A stretch of DNA of 64,000 nt from Apostichopus japonicus (lineage: Eukaryota; Echinodermata; Holothuroidea; Aspidochirotida; Stichopodidae). A program made the translations under genes and the position numbers. Positions within the stretch are counted from its first letter, which is position 1, and each line of letters opens with the position of its first letter. This document shows positions 10,976 through 23,825 of this stretch, in pieces. The stretch covers positions 20,334,898 through 20,398,897 of the forward strand of contig NC_092577.1 of assembly GCF_037975245.1 (NCBI RefSeq). The letters run 5' to 3'. The notes below the pieces were generated by a model that did no database searches, was not told the origin of the DNA, and saw only the letters and a program-made list of their open reading frames with translations.

Positions 10976-13033
10976 AAATGGTTGGGCACGAGATCATAAT
11001 TATTTTCTTAGACTAACTTCATCAGTAATAGAGTAGAGGACCAGTATTAAATTAATTAGAAGTTAAATGGACACTTAATTGAAGCTATTTACCCATGGAG
11101 TTTTTATAGAAGTTTAGTGAATACCTGGAGCTTGTTCTACAAACGGATATTCTATTTTAGTAAACACCTGGAACTGTTTTACAAGGAAATTTCATATTTA
11201 ATAAAAGTTTATCACCCGGAGCTGTACCAATGGAAGCAGAACTTTATTTCATCCTGTACTAATATCTGGCAACGATATAATTTTCTGTTGTGATGGAACT
11301 GAACTATATATTCCCATTTTTATTCAATGTTTGGATCCGGAAGTGAACCCCTGTGATGACCCAACCCGAGTGATGAATAGTTTCTCCTAGAGACGCCCCA
11401 AGCTGAGACGCCCCAAGAGGATATTTCCCCGAGTAGCGAGCTGTCCAGAGAACCACCCAATCCGGAGACGTCCTCAACTAAGTGAACCGCCCTAGAAGTT
11501 TCCCAAGGAGACAATTTCGTTCTCAAATTGTATTCGGTCGACCCGCGCCGCGATTTTGTTATTATTTTCGTTGGGACTGATAAGTATTATTTTTCCATTA
11601 AGTTCAGTGGAGTCGTTATAAGAAGTAAGAGTTCCGAGATATGTAAGTTACACCCATTTATATAATTTCACATTAAGTTTAAGTAACCCCATTGATATTA
11701 ATACAACGTCCATGTGCATCGTAAACACACCACTTTACCTTTATTTGTTTGTTTTTGTGTGAGCATTCCGCCTTTTTGAGTTGTCCCCACGATCTCAGAG
11801 TAAATCGGCCCTACCCTGGTTTGGAGGTGCCACTTGTAATCTTCCCAAACCTAAAAATATATTTAAGCCTCGTCACTGCGTTTTTGACCGGCTACATAAG
11901 CAACGTTCCGCCAATGTTTACGCACTTTAAAGGTTACAATAGACCAGACACGACCAAACACAGAAAGCGTGGGCACAACAATTTGACTTATCAGGACGTT
12001 ATTGGATATCCAGAGCGACTGTTCCAAGTTTTTGGCTCCAGATACTTTCAAAGAGATGTATGGAAAGGAGTATACAACAGTTTGCTGAGACCGGCCGACA
12101 ATTTAAGGAAGTACTCCACCTACTTGGATCAACACCTCATTTTATCTCAAGAGTCGCAGGCCAGGAAGACTGCCCGCGCAGATGTTGATGAATGGAGAGT
12201 ATACTTTCCCATAAATATAACATCTACAAAAGCAGCAAATTATAGACCCCTCCATGATGGACTTCGTCATGCAGCACCGTACCAGCATGTTTTCGTAAAT
12301 GAATATGCTCCTACTGACAGAAGGAGACTCGAGTATCTCAATTGTCTAGTTTCCCCATCCAAGTGTGTCAGGTATTCTTACAGCGAACTACACTTCGTGT
12401 GGAAGCTGGAAACTACAGACGATGAAGGAGTCAGGCAGCAGAAGAATGACAGGATTAGAGACAATCTGAAGTCACAATTTCCAGTATACCATAGCAGGGC
12501 TATGAGGAGAGATTTTGACGAGAATTTTACACAGAAGTGCTTCTGGTTACGTCCAAGCCCTGCAAGATATCAAGGAAACTCAAAGCCTTCCTGGAAAAGC
12601 ATTCAAAGAGGGGCCACTACCAGTTCTCCGTCAAGAAGTGTACAGAAGAGGATTGCATCTGCAAAGATCCCAGTACCCAACCTAACTTCTTTCATAAGCT
12701 GCACCATTTGCCGTATCATGTTCCAGTGAGGGATCACTATACACCTTTTGAGGTAAGTAAATTGAATGTATAGAACAAACTGCATGAACAAGAGTGAATA
12801 TTCAAACGTGATTATTTTTCTTTCAGTGATAAATGTTATGTTGACATGGTCACGTGGAATATAATTATAATGGTTATTAAGATTTACCATTTCAGTGTCA
12901 CAAAAATATTACTTTGTCTCTTAATATTGCTGATTTTAAATAGGAAATGCCTATCATGATATAAAACGTGTGGTTTTGATTTGTATTATCATGTTAGGCA
13001 GTAATCAGTAGTCGATTTACGTTCAAGTTCGTG

Positions 13034-13062
13034 ACGCACATCGGGGGGGGGGGGGGGGAGGG
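13034..13062. repeat. Poly-G tract
   Basis: About 15 consecutive G at 13044-13058, in the gene 1 intron upstream of gene 2. Confidence 0.8.
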
Positions 13063-13296
13063 TGGACGTGAAAACAGTAAAATCGTGAAGAGAAAATGTG
13101 TCTGAACTCATATCTAGCTTTCACAGGGCAACAACTTGGCCTTTGACTCGCAATTATGGATTAAAATGAATTCGTTAATATTTAAAAATGCTTGTTCACA
13201 GGGGGGATGAGGAACGTGTTTGTTTTGTACTAGCGTCAATTTTTTCGCGAAATATACATACAACTAGGCTAGTCTGTACAGTAGTGTGAAACCGAC

Positions 13297-16200
13297 ATGG
13301 CGTTCGTAGCAACTACCAGCAAGACAGTTCCTACGGGAGATGAAAGCGCCTTGAAATGCTGCATGTGCAATTCAAGTCAAACCAATGAGCAAATTCGAAA
13401 GTTCAATATCAGCACATGGTCAAGATTTCTGGATTTCGTCCTAAAATGGCAGTCTCTGAGCGGTGAGCAACATCAGATAGCAACCAATTTTGTTACCCAA
13501 CCCAACCTGCCACTGCCACATGATGGAGAATATCACAACGTCTGCTACAGTCGGTTTACTGACAAACAGAGGGTCCAACGGTGCATCAATAGATTGAAGA
13601 GGAACAGGCCTCCCCCAGAATTAATGCATCCTTGTAAGTGTGACCAAACAGGTATAACGAAGGCGATAACTGTTTTAGCCCAACTAGTACTACTGTAGGT
13701 AGTACTAGTACTAAAGGCCTTAGTACTACTAGTAGTACCACAGCTAGTACTAGTAGTACTGAATGATACCAAAGTTCGTGCACTTAACCCTCAAATGTTA
13801 TTCTAATTCTCGGATTTTTTTACCTAATACTTTTGAATGACATAGTATGATGATGTTCCCGTGGTTCTCTGGTTGATCACCTTTAAAATATTATCATACG
13901 ACATAGGCTAGCCTCTACTCTAGTCTAACTAATTTTTATCATTAATTGTTACAAACAAGTTTTGAAAAGGAAAGCACTGCAGGCTAATATGTTTGTCACA
14001 TAGTCCTTCCTTGTTGCGGGTACACTGAGAATGCAATAAGGCATGTGAAACTGTGGGTTGCAATTTAATTAGGCAGATGTACAGTAGATCACTGGCCCTA
14101 GCCTACTGTATAGGCTTTCTGTGTGGTATGTACGTGGTAATTGTAATTGAAAGGTCTTACACTGTAGACCCTGGCATTGGAAGTAACTTGTGTTCTCAAA
14201 ATGGTCCACACTTGGGCATGATTTAATGAACCCATTTAACATGGTTGTAGTGTACTTTGGACTTCTTTCTTTGTTGGTAACTGTATTGGCAAGTCAAAAG
14301 TCTGTTCAGGTGATGCAAAATTTATTTTGCAGGTGGTTCAAGTCCACCAACGGAAACCACTCATGCTCATTTGAAAGACATAAACATTTTGCCATAATGT
14401 GGTGTTGAACAGGATGATCATTCATAAGGCTAACTGTAGTACAACTACTAGGTTCAGGAAACACCTGTGTTTAGACTTCTACTGTAACTACACTATTGTC
14501 TTATTAGCTAGCCTACTGTTAAAGTAATAAATGGGATTTGGACAAATCTATTTTTTCAGAAGAAAGCAATGCATTTTGCACAAAGCAAACATCTGCTAGG
14601 CTTTTTCCTTTATTAATGAAGTAAATCTTCGTAACTTTTCCAAGTTTCATTCATAGTAGCCTTTCTAAATCGGATATAACTTGATGAGACTGCTAGCAAA
14701 AAAAGAGGGCACAGGATTTCTAAGTCCCACAAAAATTACTACATCTATAGAACAATTGAAACAATTTTTCTTATATTGACTTTCCAGCAACTCCTGCTGT
14801 GCATGATGATAGTGAAGGTTCTCAGCCAAAGAAAAAACGATTACTTCGATCAGACTACTGAACTCCTCCTGAACAAGCAAGGTCGAGGAAAGTGCTTCCT
14901 GATATTTGCTTATTCTGCAATAAGAGAGAGAAGCGGAGAAACTGTCGAAGGACATCGACAAGAAAAATGGAGAATCTAGTGATGTGTTCTACCATAGGAG
15001 CAGTGAAACTTCAACAAGCTGCTAAAGAAAAAGATGATACTGGTATCCTCTTGAAGATAGAAAACAAGGACAGCGTGGCTATCAAGTCAAATATCACCAG
15101 TTATGCTACACAAATTACGCAAGGTATTTGTATCCAAAGAAAAGGCACGATCAAGAGCTAGACTCAAGATTCTCTGAAGCCTTCACTGGGTTGTGTGACT
15201 TTGTGAAGACACGAATTATTACAGGTAATGAAATATTACGACTTACCAAACTTTGTGATATCTTTATCAAAGAGGTGCAAGCAACTAGTGGGGTTGATGC
15301 GAGTGGCTACAGGACATCAAATCTGAAGGTACGACTGAGAAGAGCCTTCCCTCAGCTTTGTTTCCTAACTCCAAAGTAAAGATCACAGAGTGACCTTGTC
15401 TATGTACATGACATTAGTACAGAAGACCTTGTGCAGGAAACAGTTATTAAAGGGTGAATCAGAGAACACTGAGGATGAATTAGATATTGAGAGACTCAAC
15501 CTTCAGTGAGAGACTCCTACATGTCTTCACTGGCTATCAGGAAAGCAATACAAGAAGTGAAAACTGATATTCCCTGGCCACCAACTAAGGATGACTTGAA
15601 GCTATAAAATGCAGAAGCATTGGTCCCTCATCAGCTATACAACTTCCTGGCTTGGACTGTTTCTGCTTCTGCCGAACCTAACAATGAATCAAAGGTTAGT
15701 TGTGTGGATACTGAAAGCCACAGAAAGATTCTAGCTATCTCGCAAGACATAATGCATTTAGCATTCAAAGGAAAGATTCAACTGCCTAAACACACATCCC
15801 TTGCATTGGCCCTTCGACACCTCACTGGATCAGCTGAACTAATAGGTTTGATGAATGGCTTCGGCTACTGTGTCTCTCATTCAGTTGCACTGAATATAGA
15901 CGGTGCTATAGCTACAACACATCCAACAGTGTTCAAAAGGTTCATGGATGGAGACTTTGCAGTTCAAAGAAGCCAAAATGGCTTTGCTAAAATAGCATGT
16001 GATCAGACAATAGAGCAAACAGCCAACAGGGATTGTAAAACCAAGGGAGGAATGGTCGGGTTCACAACCAACAAAGGTGCAGTAAACAGATGGATTTGGT
16101 CACACCATGCAAGAGGAGAAATTACAAGAGAATGTGAGCTAATGGCAGGAAAAGGAGAAAGAGCCTGTGGAAGCTCACATTTACTGTTAGCCCGGATGAA

Positions 16201-18274
16201 ACAAGACAAGTCAGATGTTTCCAGAATCATTGAGACCGTAAACAGCATGGTAAATCCATCTGTTCATTACGAGAAAGTGCTTGTGAACATCACATAAGGA
16301 GTGGTTGCAGACAGTGACATTGAGCAAGACATATTAATGGCACATGATAAGGGTGAGCAAGTATTCTTAAAGTTCAGCAAGAATAGATACAGATTTTTTC
16401 CACAGTATGAAGAAGCTACACTTGAAGACTTTCACAACTCTCTCGAGAACTGTCAAAAGGAAAATAAATGGAAAAGAGTTCTGTATGAAAGCTGACAGAG
16501 ACCTTTTAGCACGACTGGTGGTCATTGGAAAGTTCAGAAGCATTGATTCGCATGAGCTTATGAAGTATGCACTCGGGCCACTTCCACTTTCTTTGGCTAC
16601 CCCACATGGGAGCCTTGTTAAGACAAACAAGGCAAACTTACTACATCAGGTGGTATGGCTTTCATACAACAGGTGAATCCAAAGAAGTTGGTTGGACCAA
16701 AGACGTTTCAGCGGTTGGCAAATGTTGTGCTCACACGAATTGTTAACATTGCTAGACTCAGTCAATCATCAGCAGTCCATTTTGTGACAGATACATATCC
16801 AGCAGTGTCTATCAAAAATGCTGAAAGGAAACTCATGTATCCCAACTTATGAAAGTATATGGTCAGGTCATTCCCCAACAATGGAAAAAATGTCTGTCAA
16901 ATGGACAAAACAAGGAAGCTCTTATTAAGTATTTCTTTGAGTCATGGAGTACCATGCAAGGATCACTATTGTATGATGTGAAGGTTTATCTTGCACACAA
17001 CCAAAAATGCCATGTCTTCTCTCAAGAACTTGCATCAGTCAAAGTCCAGGAAGTTGACACTCTCAACTGCATCCACGAAGAAGCAGACACCAGAATATAT
17101 CTGCATGCTGCATTTCAGTCTGAGCAAGGTACAAAGGAAATCACAATAGTAAGCCCACACACTGATGTTTTTGTGCTTGGCATCACATTCCAACAACAAC
17201 TTAAGTCTCACCTGCATTTTCACACTGGCAGTTGAAGTAACCTTAGGACAATTGACCTGGAGATGAAGTCACTAAGGCCTTGATAGGACTTCACTGCTTT
17301 ACAGGTTGTGCTAGTGTCAGCGCATTTTACAGTAAAGGAAAGAAGAAAGCACTCCTGCAAACAGAGACCTCCTCCTGTTGAGCATTTCAGACATTTGGGA
17401 ATGATTTTGAAACCCCTCTTTCGATTACACCAGCGCTGGAAGCTTTCACTTGCAAGCTCTATGCACAGCATAATGACAGTCATGTCAACATTGCAAGATA
17501 CAACTTGTTTAGATTGGCCAGGAGATCTGAGGGTAACATGCCTCCTAAAGATGCTCTACTACTACTAAAGATGCTCTACTACAGCACATCAACAGAGCAA
17601 ACTATCAAGCAGCTAAATATTACTGTAAACAATTGTATATTTACATAAATATTTTTATTTCATTATCTAGCAACAATGTATTTAAATTGCTTCCAAGCAC
17701 ACAACTGGATCATCATGAACATAATTCAATACTTTTACAGTAATTGGCTTTTCAAAGTCACAAATTATAATACTCATACATAAATCATTATTTGCAATGA
17801 AAAAGTTACTACATCAAAAGAAGAAACCTTTGAAAGACAATTGGGGGATACTTTTTGATGATTAACAATCATGTATGCAATTCAGAAGTCCAGTTATACA
17901 GTCTCCAGCAAAGAAAAGAAGTTTTCACATGTTATATTCAATTGTTCTTTTCAGCTTTGTACAAGAGAAGTCTTCAAGAAACTCCTCATGTGCCCTCTCC
18001 AGTTGGAAATGGATGGATAACAGAAGATGGGGCACTACTAATCAACTGGATGGATCTTCCTCCTGCACCAGATTGCATCATGGAGTTGGTGAACTGCTCC
18101 AGCACCTGCAAAAAAGGACATAACAACTGCAGTGATTCAAAAACTTGCACCTGTCTACAAAACAAACTCTCTTGTACTGATCTTTGCAAGTGTGAAGGCA
18201 GACACTGTAAAAATACATGTGGACCAACTTTGTCTGATGATGAACTAGAAAATGAAGACATTGAGGAGGAATGA
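13297..18274 (+). pseudogene. Gene 2: decayed multi-exon gene with CxxC/HxxCY and FTGC motifs
   Basis: Nested in the 12753-19533 intron of gene 1, same strand. Blocks in order: 13297-13633 (MAFVATTSKT..., CCMC ... YHNVCYSRFT, before GTAAGT); about 14789-15380 (CLFC ... YHQLCYTNYA ... RIITGNEILRLTKLCD); 15600-16297 (LYNFLAWTVSAS, ILAISQDIMHLA, LPKHTSLALALRHLTGSAEL, MNGFGYCVSHSV); about 16300-17235 (HFVTDTYPAVSI, EADTRIYLHAAF, ITIVSPHTDVFVLGI); near 17280-17365 (GLHCFTGCASVSAFYSKGKK); 17958-18274 (Cys-rich end, KTCTCLQNKLSCTDLCKC). This order matches a lineage-expanded family of uncharacterised proteins of invertebrates and fish, probably transposon-derived. In-frame stops (for example near 14850) and several frameshifts make it a pseudogene. 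Confidence 0.6.
13682..13765. repeat. Dyad-rich AGTACT/CTAGTA simple repeat
   Basis: Repeated AGTACT and CTAGTA words with a near-palindromic centre around AAAGGCCTT. It can fold on both strands. Similar words recur at 59280-59360 and 37890-37930, a compositional habit of this genome. Confidence 0.7.
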
Positions 18275-19533
18275 AGAACCCTGACACAATTCCCTGGAGC
18301 CCCAAACCCAAAAATGTTATATATCACATCAACCAACTAAAGAAGGCAACAAAGAGTCGCTTGGCAGCGATGACACCCCCACCATTGGCTAGTTCAAGTC
18401 TCCTTGAGACAATCAAGAGATTTGGGGGACCTACAGCCCAATGTTGACATCATTCATGCTCAAAATCATACTGTAACTATTACAAATTTGTTTTATTGGC
18501 CCCAAATGTTATTAGCTACAGCAAACTTGTTGTGACATTGCAGCCTACTGGTACAACTTTGCAAAACAATGAGGGGAACGAAGACTGATTATAAGTAGGT
18601 CTAGGCAAAGAGAGACAATGTAGGCCTATGTGAAAAGGCTTTTTGGTTACTAAGTGGGTTCAAATCAAGAAACATAAGCGATCTTACCATGCAGCAACTG
18701 CTGGGAAAGTTGGTTGAACCTCTGCAAGTATCAAGATAGCCTACCCGTGTTATGTAACACAAAGTTGGATGACTCCAAATACCTCTGTAGTGTTAGAAAT
18801 CACCCTATGGTATAATTTTTACAAAAGTTACCCAGAAAAAGGTTTTATTTCAAACACGAAACTGAACAACACACCACAGCAGCATTTGTCAAAAACAATT
18901 CCATTCCCTTTCCCAGTGTATTTACTGATAGTGAAACGATAGGCGTCCATTCGTCAACATTGGCCTAGTAACTGTTAGCTACAGTACAGCACTATACAGA
19001 CTGGGCTTTCGCGGAACCAGTCCATGTTTTTTCCAACTAACCCCAAAGAGCGGCGAATTTTAGGCAAATTTTCTCTTCAAAAAACCAAGTCATTCTTTTG
19101 TGAAAACTAATGAGTTGCTCCTGACTATTTCGTCTTCAGTTTGGTTGACTTTGTTTGTCCACCCCCCGATGTGCGTCCCATCGTAACTTTGAAATCCTAA
19201 TGACAAACCGGCATTGTATCTTAAATAATTTCATCTGGAATGAAGCAGTAGAATAAAGATTCTACTGCGCATCAATATTCGCGTACCACTTTTTCACAAC
19301 AGCTTGAAAACTTGGTATACAAATCAAGTATAGCATTTGCAGACATATCGTACTACAGAAGAACCTCTTTAACAAAATCTGTGGTGCCACCGCCCAGCAA
19401 TTTTAACATGTTCAACACAGACACGGACTTGAAAATGAGTTTTGTGTTATGACGGTTTTTGTGTTAACAGAGTTCATGTTAATGAGGTTCCGCTGTAAAT
19501 ATGTTTGTAATGAACTTTTTATTTGTATTTTAG
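18275..19533. other. Rest of the gene 1 intron, no gene seen
   Basis: The end of gene 2 lies just upstream. This stretch is AT-rich with no supported exon. The acceptor TATTTTAG at 19526-19533 ends the intron. Confidence 0.4.
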
Positions 19534-20662
19534 GACTTACATGGGAAAGATGACAGCACCACTGATAAGAAGTATGTTCCGTCAAAGTTACAGAAAGCTG
19601 CTTCCCGCCATCGTATGTCATTTGCTCCCTCATCCAACAAGTCCAGCAATGCAAAGACAGTTATTCAGGTGAGTCTTAAATTGTAACAGTTCAGAAACAA
19701 AGTTCTTAAAATCTGTTATAATGATCCCAGGCGTTCGATTCTGACAGTGTTAAACTTTTTAAGAATGTTATTGAAAAACCGAAAAATCGATTGTTTGAAT
19801 AAGTTTTGCCATAGATGTGCTTCATTTTCCAGATACTTTAGCTGTACATGGCCACTTCAACCATCAATCACATATCACTCAAACACAACATTCTAGATAG
19901 AAAATTTATTGATTCACTATATTTTTACTACCTTCATTTAAAGTTTTAAAAGAACCTGTCAGGCTCTAAGATATGTCGCATGCTGAGCTGCTGTGCCTGT
20001 CCTTTCAGCACAGGAGGCTAACTTGCTAAGACTAGCCAATTTATTATTTGGGTAACCTGTTGAAACTTCACTGCATATATTGTCCCATTTCACCTGCTCA
20101 TGAAATAGATCAATCCCATCTTCATATCTAGATGGTTAATATTAGTATAATATTCCGCAATAATATTGTATTTCTACTTGTGAATGAATGATATTTGTGT
20201 TAAATTAAAACAGAATTACAGACATTTTATTGACAGTGCCCTTTTTATATTTTGCTTCTCTTTGCAGTGCGAGGATTGTTTGAAGTGGCGAGTCTGCTAC
20301 TCAAGCCTCCACAGAGACGTGAACTGGATAACCTCTCATTCTCCTATGGTTCCTGCTTCCAGGACATTGATAGGTATGAGGGCGGAATCTTTGAGCGTAT
20401 CTATGTCAATGACAAGCTTACCTGCGCATCACCCATTGAATTTCCTTACTACGTTACTTTTTCTGACCCACTTTGTTTCCATTGCGGAAGTCAGCATGAT
20501 CTGACATCTACTCCCCAAACTTACCCACTGTGTCAACATGCAAGGATCAGGGCAAAGTTGCTAAAGAAAAAAACACTCGTGCTTTCATTCCAAGATAAGC
20601 ACACAAGGTCAAAACTGCCCAATGAATTCCCTGAAGGACAACATCATTTGACATTCAAATAG

Positions 20663-21520
20663 TGCAGTGGATTGATAAGAACATTTAAATGAACAATTTA
20701 TTAGAGGGAAGTCTTTTAAAAGAGGAAACTCATTTTAAAGTACTTTAACAGAAAAATGTTGTGAAAGTTGAAATGTTTTGTGCTGCATTGTGTTTTTTAC
20801 CAGTACGATTTTTGAAAACAACACCAAGTATTTCAATATAAGGTTGGTCTATATGAAATCAAAACAACTGTTTTTACTTTGCACACAAATTAACCTTCCA
20901 TGGTACACATATTTGGCAGTGTAAACCTGACTTTGAAAAAAATATCTTTAAATCACCAAATTTTTAGGTTGCTCAAGTAGTCGGAGATGTCAGCACTCTC
21001 TACTCTCTGTGTATCAAACTCATCAACTCTGAATATCAGCTCGAGAGAGAACAGTATTAAAATAGGAAATTTGATTCAAGATTGTCATGGTAATAAATAA
21101 AAAACTGAAAACTGAACGCTGCAACTCGAGTGTATAAATGCAACTGATTTCTCCCATGTCTAAAGCTTGCTTGTTAAATGTAGTAGTGGGGCCAGTATTT
21201 CCAATGATCTCCTTTGTATATATTGTCTGATAGTTTTGTATGATGTAAATTACATTTGGATGTATGACTGACCTCTTTTCTTAGTTTCCTCGCCCACCGT
21301 TTCCCAAAAAAAGTTTCTGGCAGATTGCTTTTTAAATGAGGGGGAGGTACGTAAAGTTAATTATTTATTTAAGTGATGCTAAAGCTAGATACGAGAAATG
21401 AACTGTTAAAGTAGCTCATGTGTAAACTGAACTCAAGAAAACGTATTACAACACAAAAAGATTTCAATGAAAATGTGTTGATGACCAGTTAATATTTATA
21501 TAATCGAAATTGTCCAAATT
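20663..21520. other. Downstream flank of gene 1, no gene seen
   Basis: AT-rich sequence with possible AATAAA-type signals (for example AATAAATAAA near 21092) that could end the gene 1 transcript. Confidence 0.35.
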
Positions 21521-21522
21521 GT

Positions 21523-21671
21523 GATTTGAAAAATTGTCGATAGCTCCGCCGTCCTCCAGGAATCTCGAGAAACAAAATGAAAACAGTCGAAATTTGTATT
21601 TGAAAAATTGTCGATAGCTCCGCCGTCTTCGAGGAATATGGACAAAAATTTTAAAACGAGTCCAAATTTGG
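21523..21671 (+). repeat. 74-bp direct tandem repeat, two units and start of a third
   Basis: ATTTGAAAAATTGTCGATAG followed by CTCCGCCGTC starts at 21524 and 21598, and a partial third start (ATTTGAAAATTTGTG) falls at 21672, all spaced 74 bp. It abuts a LINE endonuclease fragment. Confidence 0.7.
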
Positions 21672-21856
21672 ATTTGAAAATTTGTGATGCTGACAACAAA
21701 GCTGCCCTTGGAAAAATCGAGGACATTATTCATGCCTGTGAAGGGCCAACATCCAGATGGCATTATTTTAGCTTTGGGCGACTTCAATCAACGGGTTCTG
21801 AGGAGACTTTATCCACAAGTCACACTCGTCACACGGGGAAACCACATTCTGGATGC
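21672..21856 (+). pseudogene. LINE endonuclease fragment (L2/Rex-like)
   Basis: The open frame contains ADNKAALGKIEDIIHACEG, IILALGDFNQ and LVTRGNHILDALF. GDFN is the APE endonuclease active-site block, and the TRG...LD text resembles endonucleases of CR1/L2-type LINEs. The fragment is interrupted on its right by the ORF1-only element at 21857. It belongs to a different family from A and B. Confidence 0.6.
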
Positions 21857-23686
21857 GCTTTTTTACGTGCAAAGAAACGGACACGGACCAAAGGTCAACA
21901 AAACCAAAAACAATCCCAGTCTGTTTAACAACCACCAAAAACCCAACTGAAAACCCACAAACAGAAATCTCTCACTAACCCACAAATGTATAAAATATAG
22001 CGTTTAACGTGAAGTGAAAAGGACACGGACCCAAAGGCTAACAGAACCAAAACAATAAAGCTCCACAAAGCACCCCTAAAAGCCAACACCAAACCACAAA
22101 CAGAAAACCCCCAACCCATATTATGTAAGGACCACACAAACCCCCCACCCCACACATAACAACTAACTAACTGCAAAATTCATCCGGGGTACGCCGTCCC
22201 GATAGCAGAAGACAGGCTTGCGCATTACCTGCGAAATTTTCCCAATACGGGTCTTTTCAAGCCCCTAGCAGTATTCCCCCTTTTCTTACGAGGGAGTAGA
22301 GTTCTTAACTCCCCGTCAACCTTGATCGAGTGTACCTCCCTGCCAGGAACAGGAGGTCCACTAGCGACCATCGTGTCCGGTATGGCGGCTGCGGGTAGGG
22401 TGGAAGGGCCACTCGAGTCAATGAGATCAGTGGCCTGTTTCGTCCCATCAAACAAATCGGAGGACTCCTTAGCCACAACTAATAAGGCTGTAGTGCAGTC
22501 CTCCATTGGCGAGTCAGAATCTGGGCCACTTAATGTCTCTTGGGCCGGTTGACTCGGGGCCCAACTAGTATCACCGATAGCGGGCGTAGCTACCGGTGAA
22601 CCAGTACAAGCGGCATCCTGCGCCGCGTGCCACTCCGCTAGTACCATCTCCGCCGTTTTGTCCCGCTCTGCCTCAGTGGGCAGTCTCGGCAAGTTCGATA
22701 AGGGAAGAGGTCGGACACGAAAGGGGGAACAAAGCCTCCACCGGGGCGCAAGTGTCGGACACTGGGGCGATGACAGGAGCATCAGGTGATACGGTGTCAG
22801 AGGCCAGGCGGGGACCGCTTGAACCACGCCCGTAGCCGCTCTCGCGGCGTATGAGCGGTCTGGGCATAAACGGGCGAGATGGCCCGTTTTCCCACACGAG
22901 TTGCAAACGATATCCCCTTCACACTCGGCCAGGGTATGCCCAACCTGTAAACAGCGGCTACACCGCTTGTTCGGGCACAATCTGGCCTCATGCCCTTCCA
23001 GCCCACACCTCCAACAAGTGCGAGGCTGGCCCGGGTATGCAATGTGGGCCCTGTGCCCATCAGCCCACAAGGTAGAGGGGATATCGGACTTGAGTTCAAC
23101 TCTAACTCGTCTAGTCCCGGTCTTGACACCCATACCTTCAAGGAATTCCGGCTCCTCGTAGCCGGTCACTTTCACAAAACGCCCCAGTGTCCGCACAACA
23201 ACCTGTTCAGACATGTCCAGAGGGAGATGGAGGACTGTCACCCACACCGAACTGTCATACGGTGTGACCTTCAATCCCTCAACTCCCTCCAACACATGGA
23301 CACCTCGGAGGCGGGCAGCCTCCGAGGTGAACCGAACATCCAAAACATTCATACCCCGGAGAGGTTTACGCTAAAGCGTGTCAACCTCTCCAGGGACCTT
23401 TAAACCAAGAGAACGCAAAACTGACAAAAAAAATTGTCCGGGGACGACCTTAGCCTCCCCCGAAAAACTCAACAATACGATTTTGCTGTGACGGCGAGCC
23501 GCCATGACAGCTAGGGGTGTGGCAAGCCACGCACCTACGAAAACAAAAACCATGCAACAAAGCCAAAACTACACTAAAGAAACTACAAACTATTGAAAGG
23601 TCAACGTAAGAAAGACAAAGTGTGTGGTGAACGAAAAAGTGGAGAGGAGCCGAAAACACGTCCGCACTCCACGAAAGTAAACTACC
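21857..23686 (-). mobile_element. Family B ORF1-only LINE derivative, copy 2
   Basis: On the minus strand: a 5' region with TCGTGGAGTGCGGACGTG (about 23655-23673), ORF1, then the deletion junction GCAGGTAATGCGCAAGCC near 22222-22239, the last about 20 codons of ORF2, the 3' UTR and the terminal GCACGTAAAAAAGC. The length is about 1.8 kb against 5.16 kb for the full B element. The junction is identical to copies 3 and 4. It inserted into a LINE endonuclease fragment. No clear TSD was found. Confidence 0.85.
22225..23505 (-). pseudogene. ORF1 (RRM-like region plus three CCHC knuckles) of copy 2
   Basis: Starts at ATG 23505 (MAARRHSKIVLLSFSGEAK). An in-frame TAG replaces a Gln codon near 23378 (the sibling copy has CAG). 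The rest is open to the stop at 22225-22227: RRM-like part (SSVWVTVLHLPLDMSEQ), three zinc knuckles CWRCGLEGHEARLC, CSRCLQVGHTLAEC and CNSCGKTGHLARLC, a Pro/Ser/Ala-rich linker that is frameshifted relative to siblings between about 22690 and 22830, and the basic end KRPVLGKFRR. The protein class is the nucleic-acid chaperone ORF1p of Tx1-type LINEs. It is nearly intact except for the nonsense codon and one region of frame disruption. Confidence 0.75.
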
Positions 23687-23825
23687 TTGTCTTTACTTGT
23701 CTTCTAGCAGTATCAGAAACAACTGTTAAATCAGCCGCCATTTGTATACATTTCAGGTACTGAAAGGATAGTAACAGACAGAATACATTAAAGTTAAATA
23801 GAGTTGTTAGTCAAAAGAAACATTT

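Larger units (their letters stand above)
10134..11748. other. Intron of gene 1, simple repeats only
   Basis: AT-rich sequence with two short tandem repeats (10771-10830 and 10899-10975) and a T-rich run of near-repeats at 10150-10280. No further exon is supported. Confidence 0.4.
9715..20662 (+). pseudogene. Gene 1: broken multi-exon gene of an uncharacterised zinc-binding family
   Basis: Four coding blocks fit one protein. They are 9715-10132 (ISDVVTCLGRFIEFTV..., then NRKLTLKNKILQWLEENELGW), 11749-12752 (GYNRPDTTKHRKRGHNNLTYQDV..., ending in RGHYQFSVKKCTEEDCIC and HYTPFE before GTAAGT), 19534-19668 (DLHGKDDSTTDKKYVPSK...KTVIQ between TTTTAG and GTGAGT) and 20268-20662 (CEDCLKWRVCYS, then YEGGIFERIYVN, IEFPYYVTFSDPLCFHCGS, stop TAG). 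From memory this order matches large uncharacterised proteins of corals and echinoderms with CxxCxKWR and CxxCG metal-binding motifs; I recall no function. Single-base frameshifts occur near 9860-9890, near 12537 and near 20292, so it is a pseudogene or an assembly with errors. Gene 2 is nested in its 6.8-kb intron. Confidence 0.6.

Noticed and set aside
22851-23161. Plus-strand ORFs over the ORF1 regions (for example 22851-23161, 35181-35594 on the other strand)
   Set aside because: They are antisense shadows of the CCHC-knuckle ORF1. The knuckle spacing and family conservation are on the other strand only.
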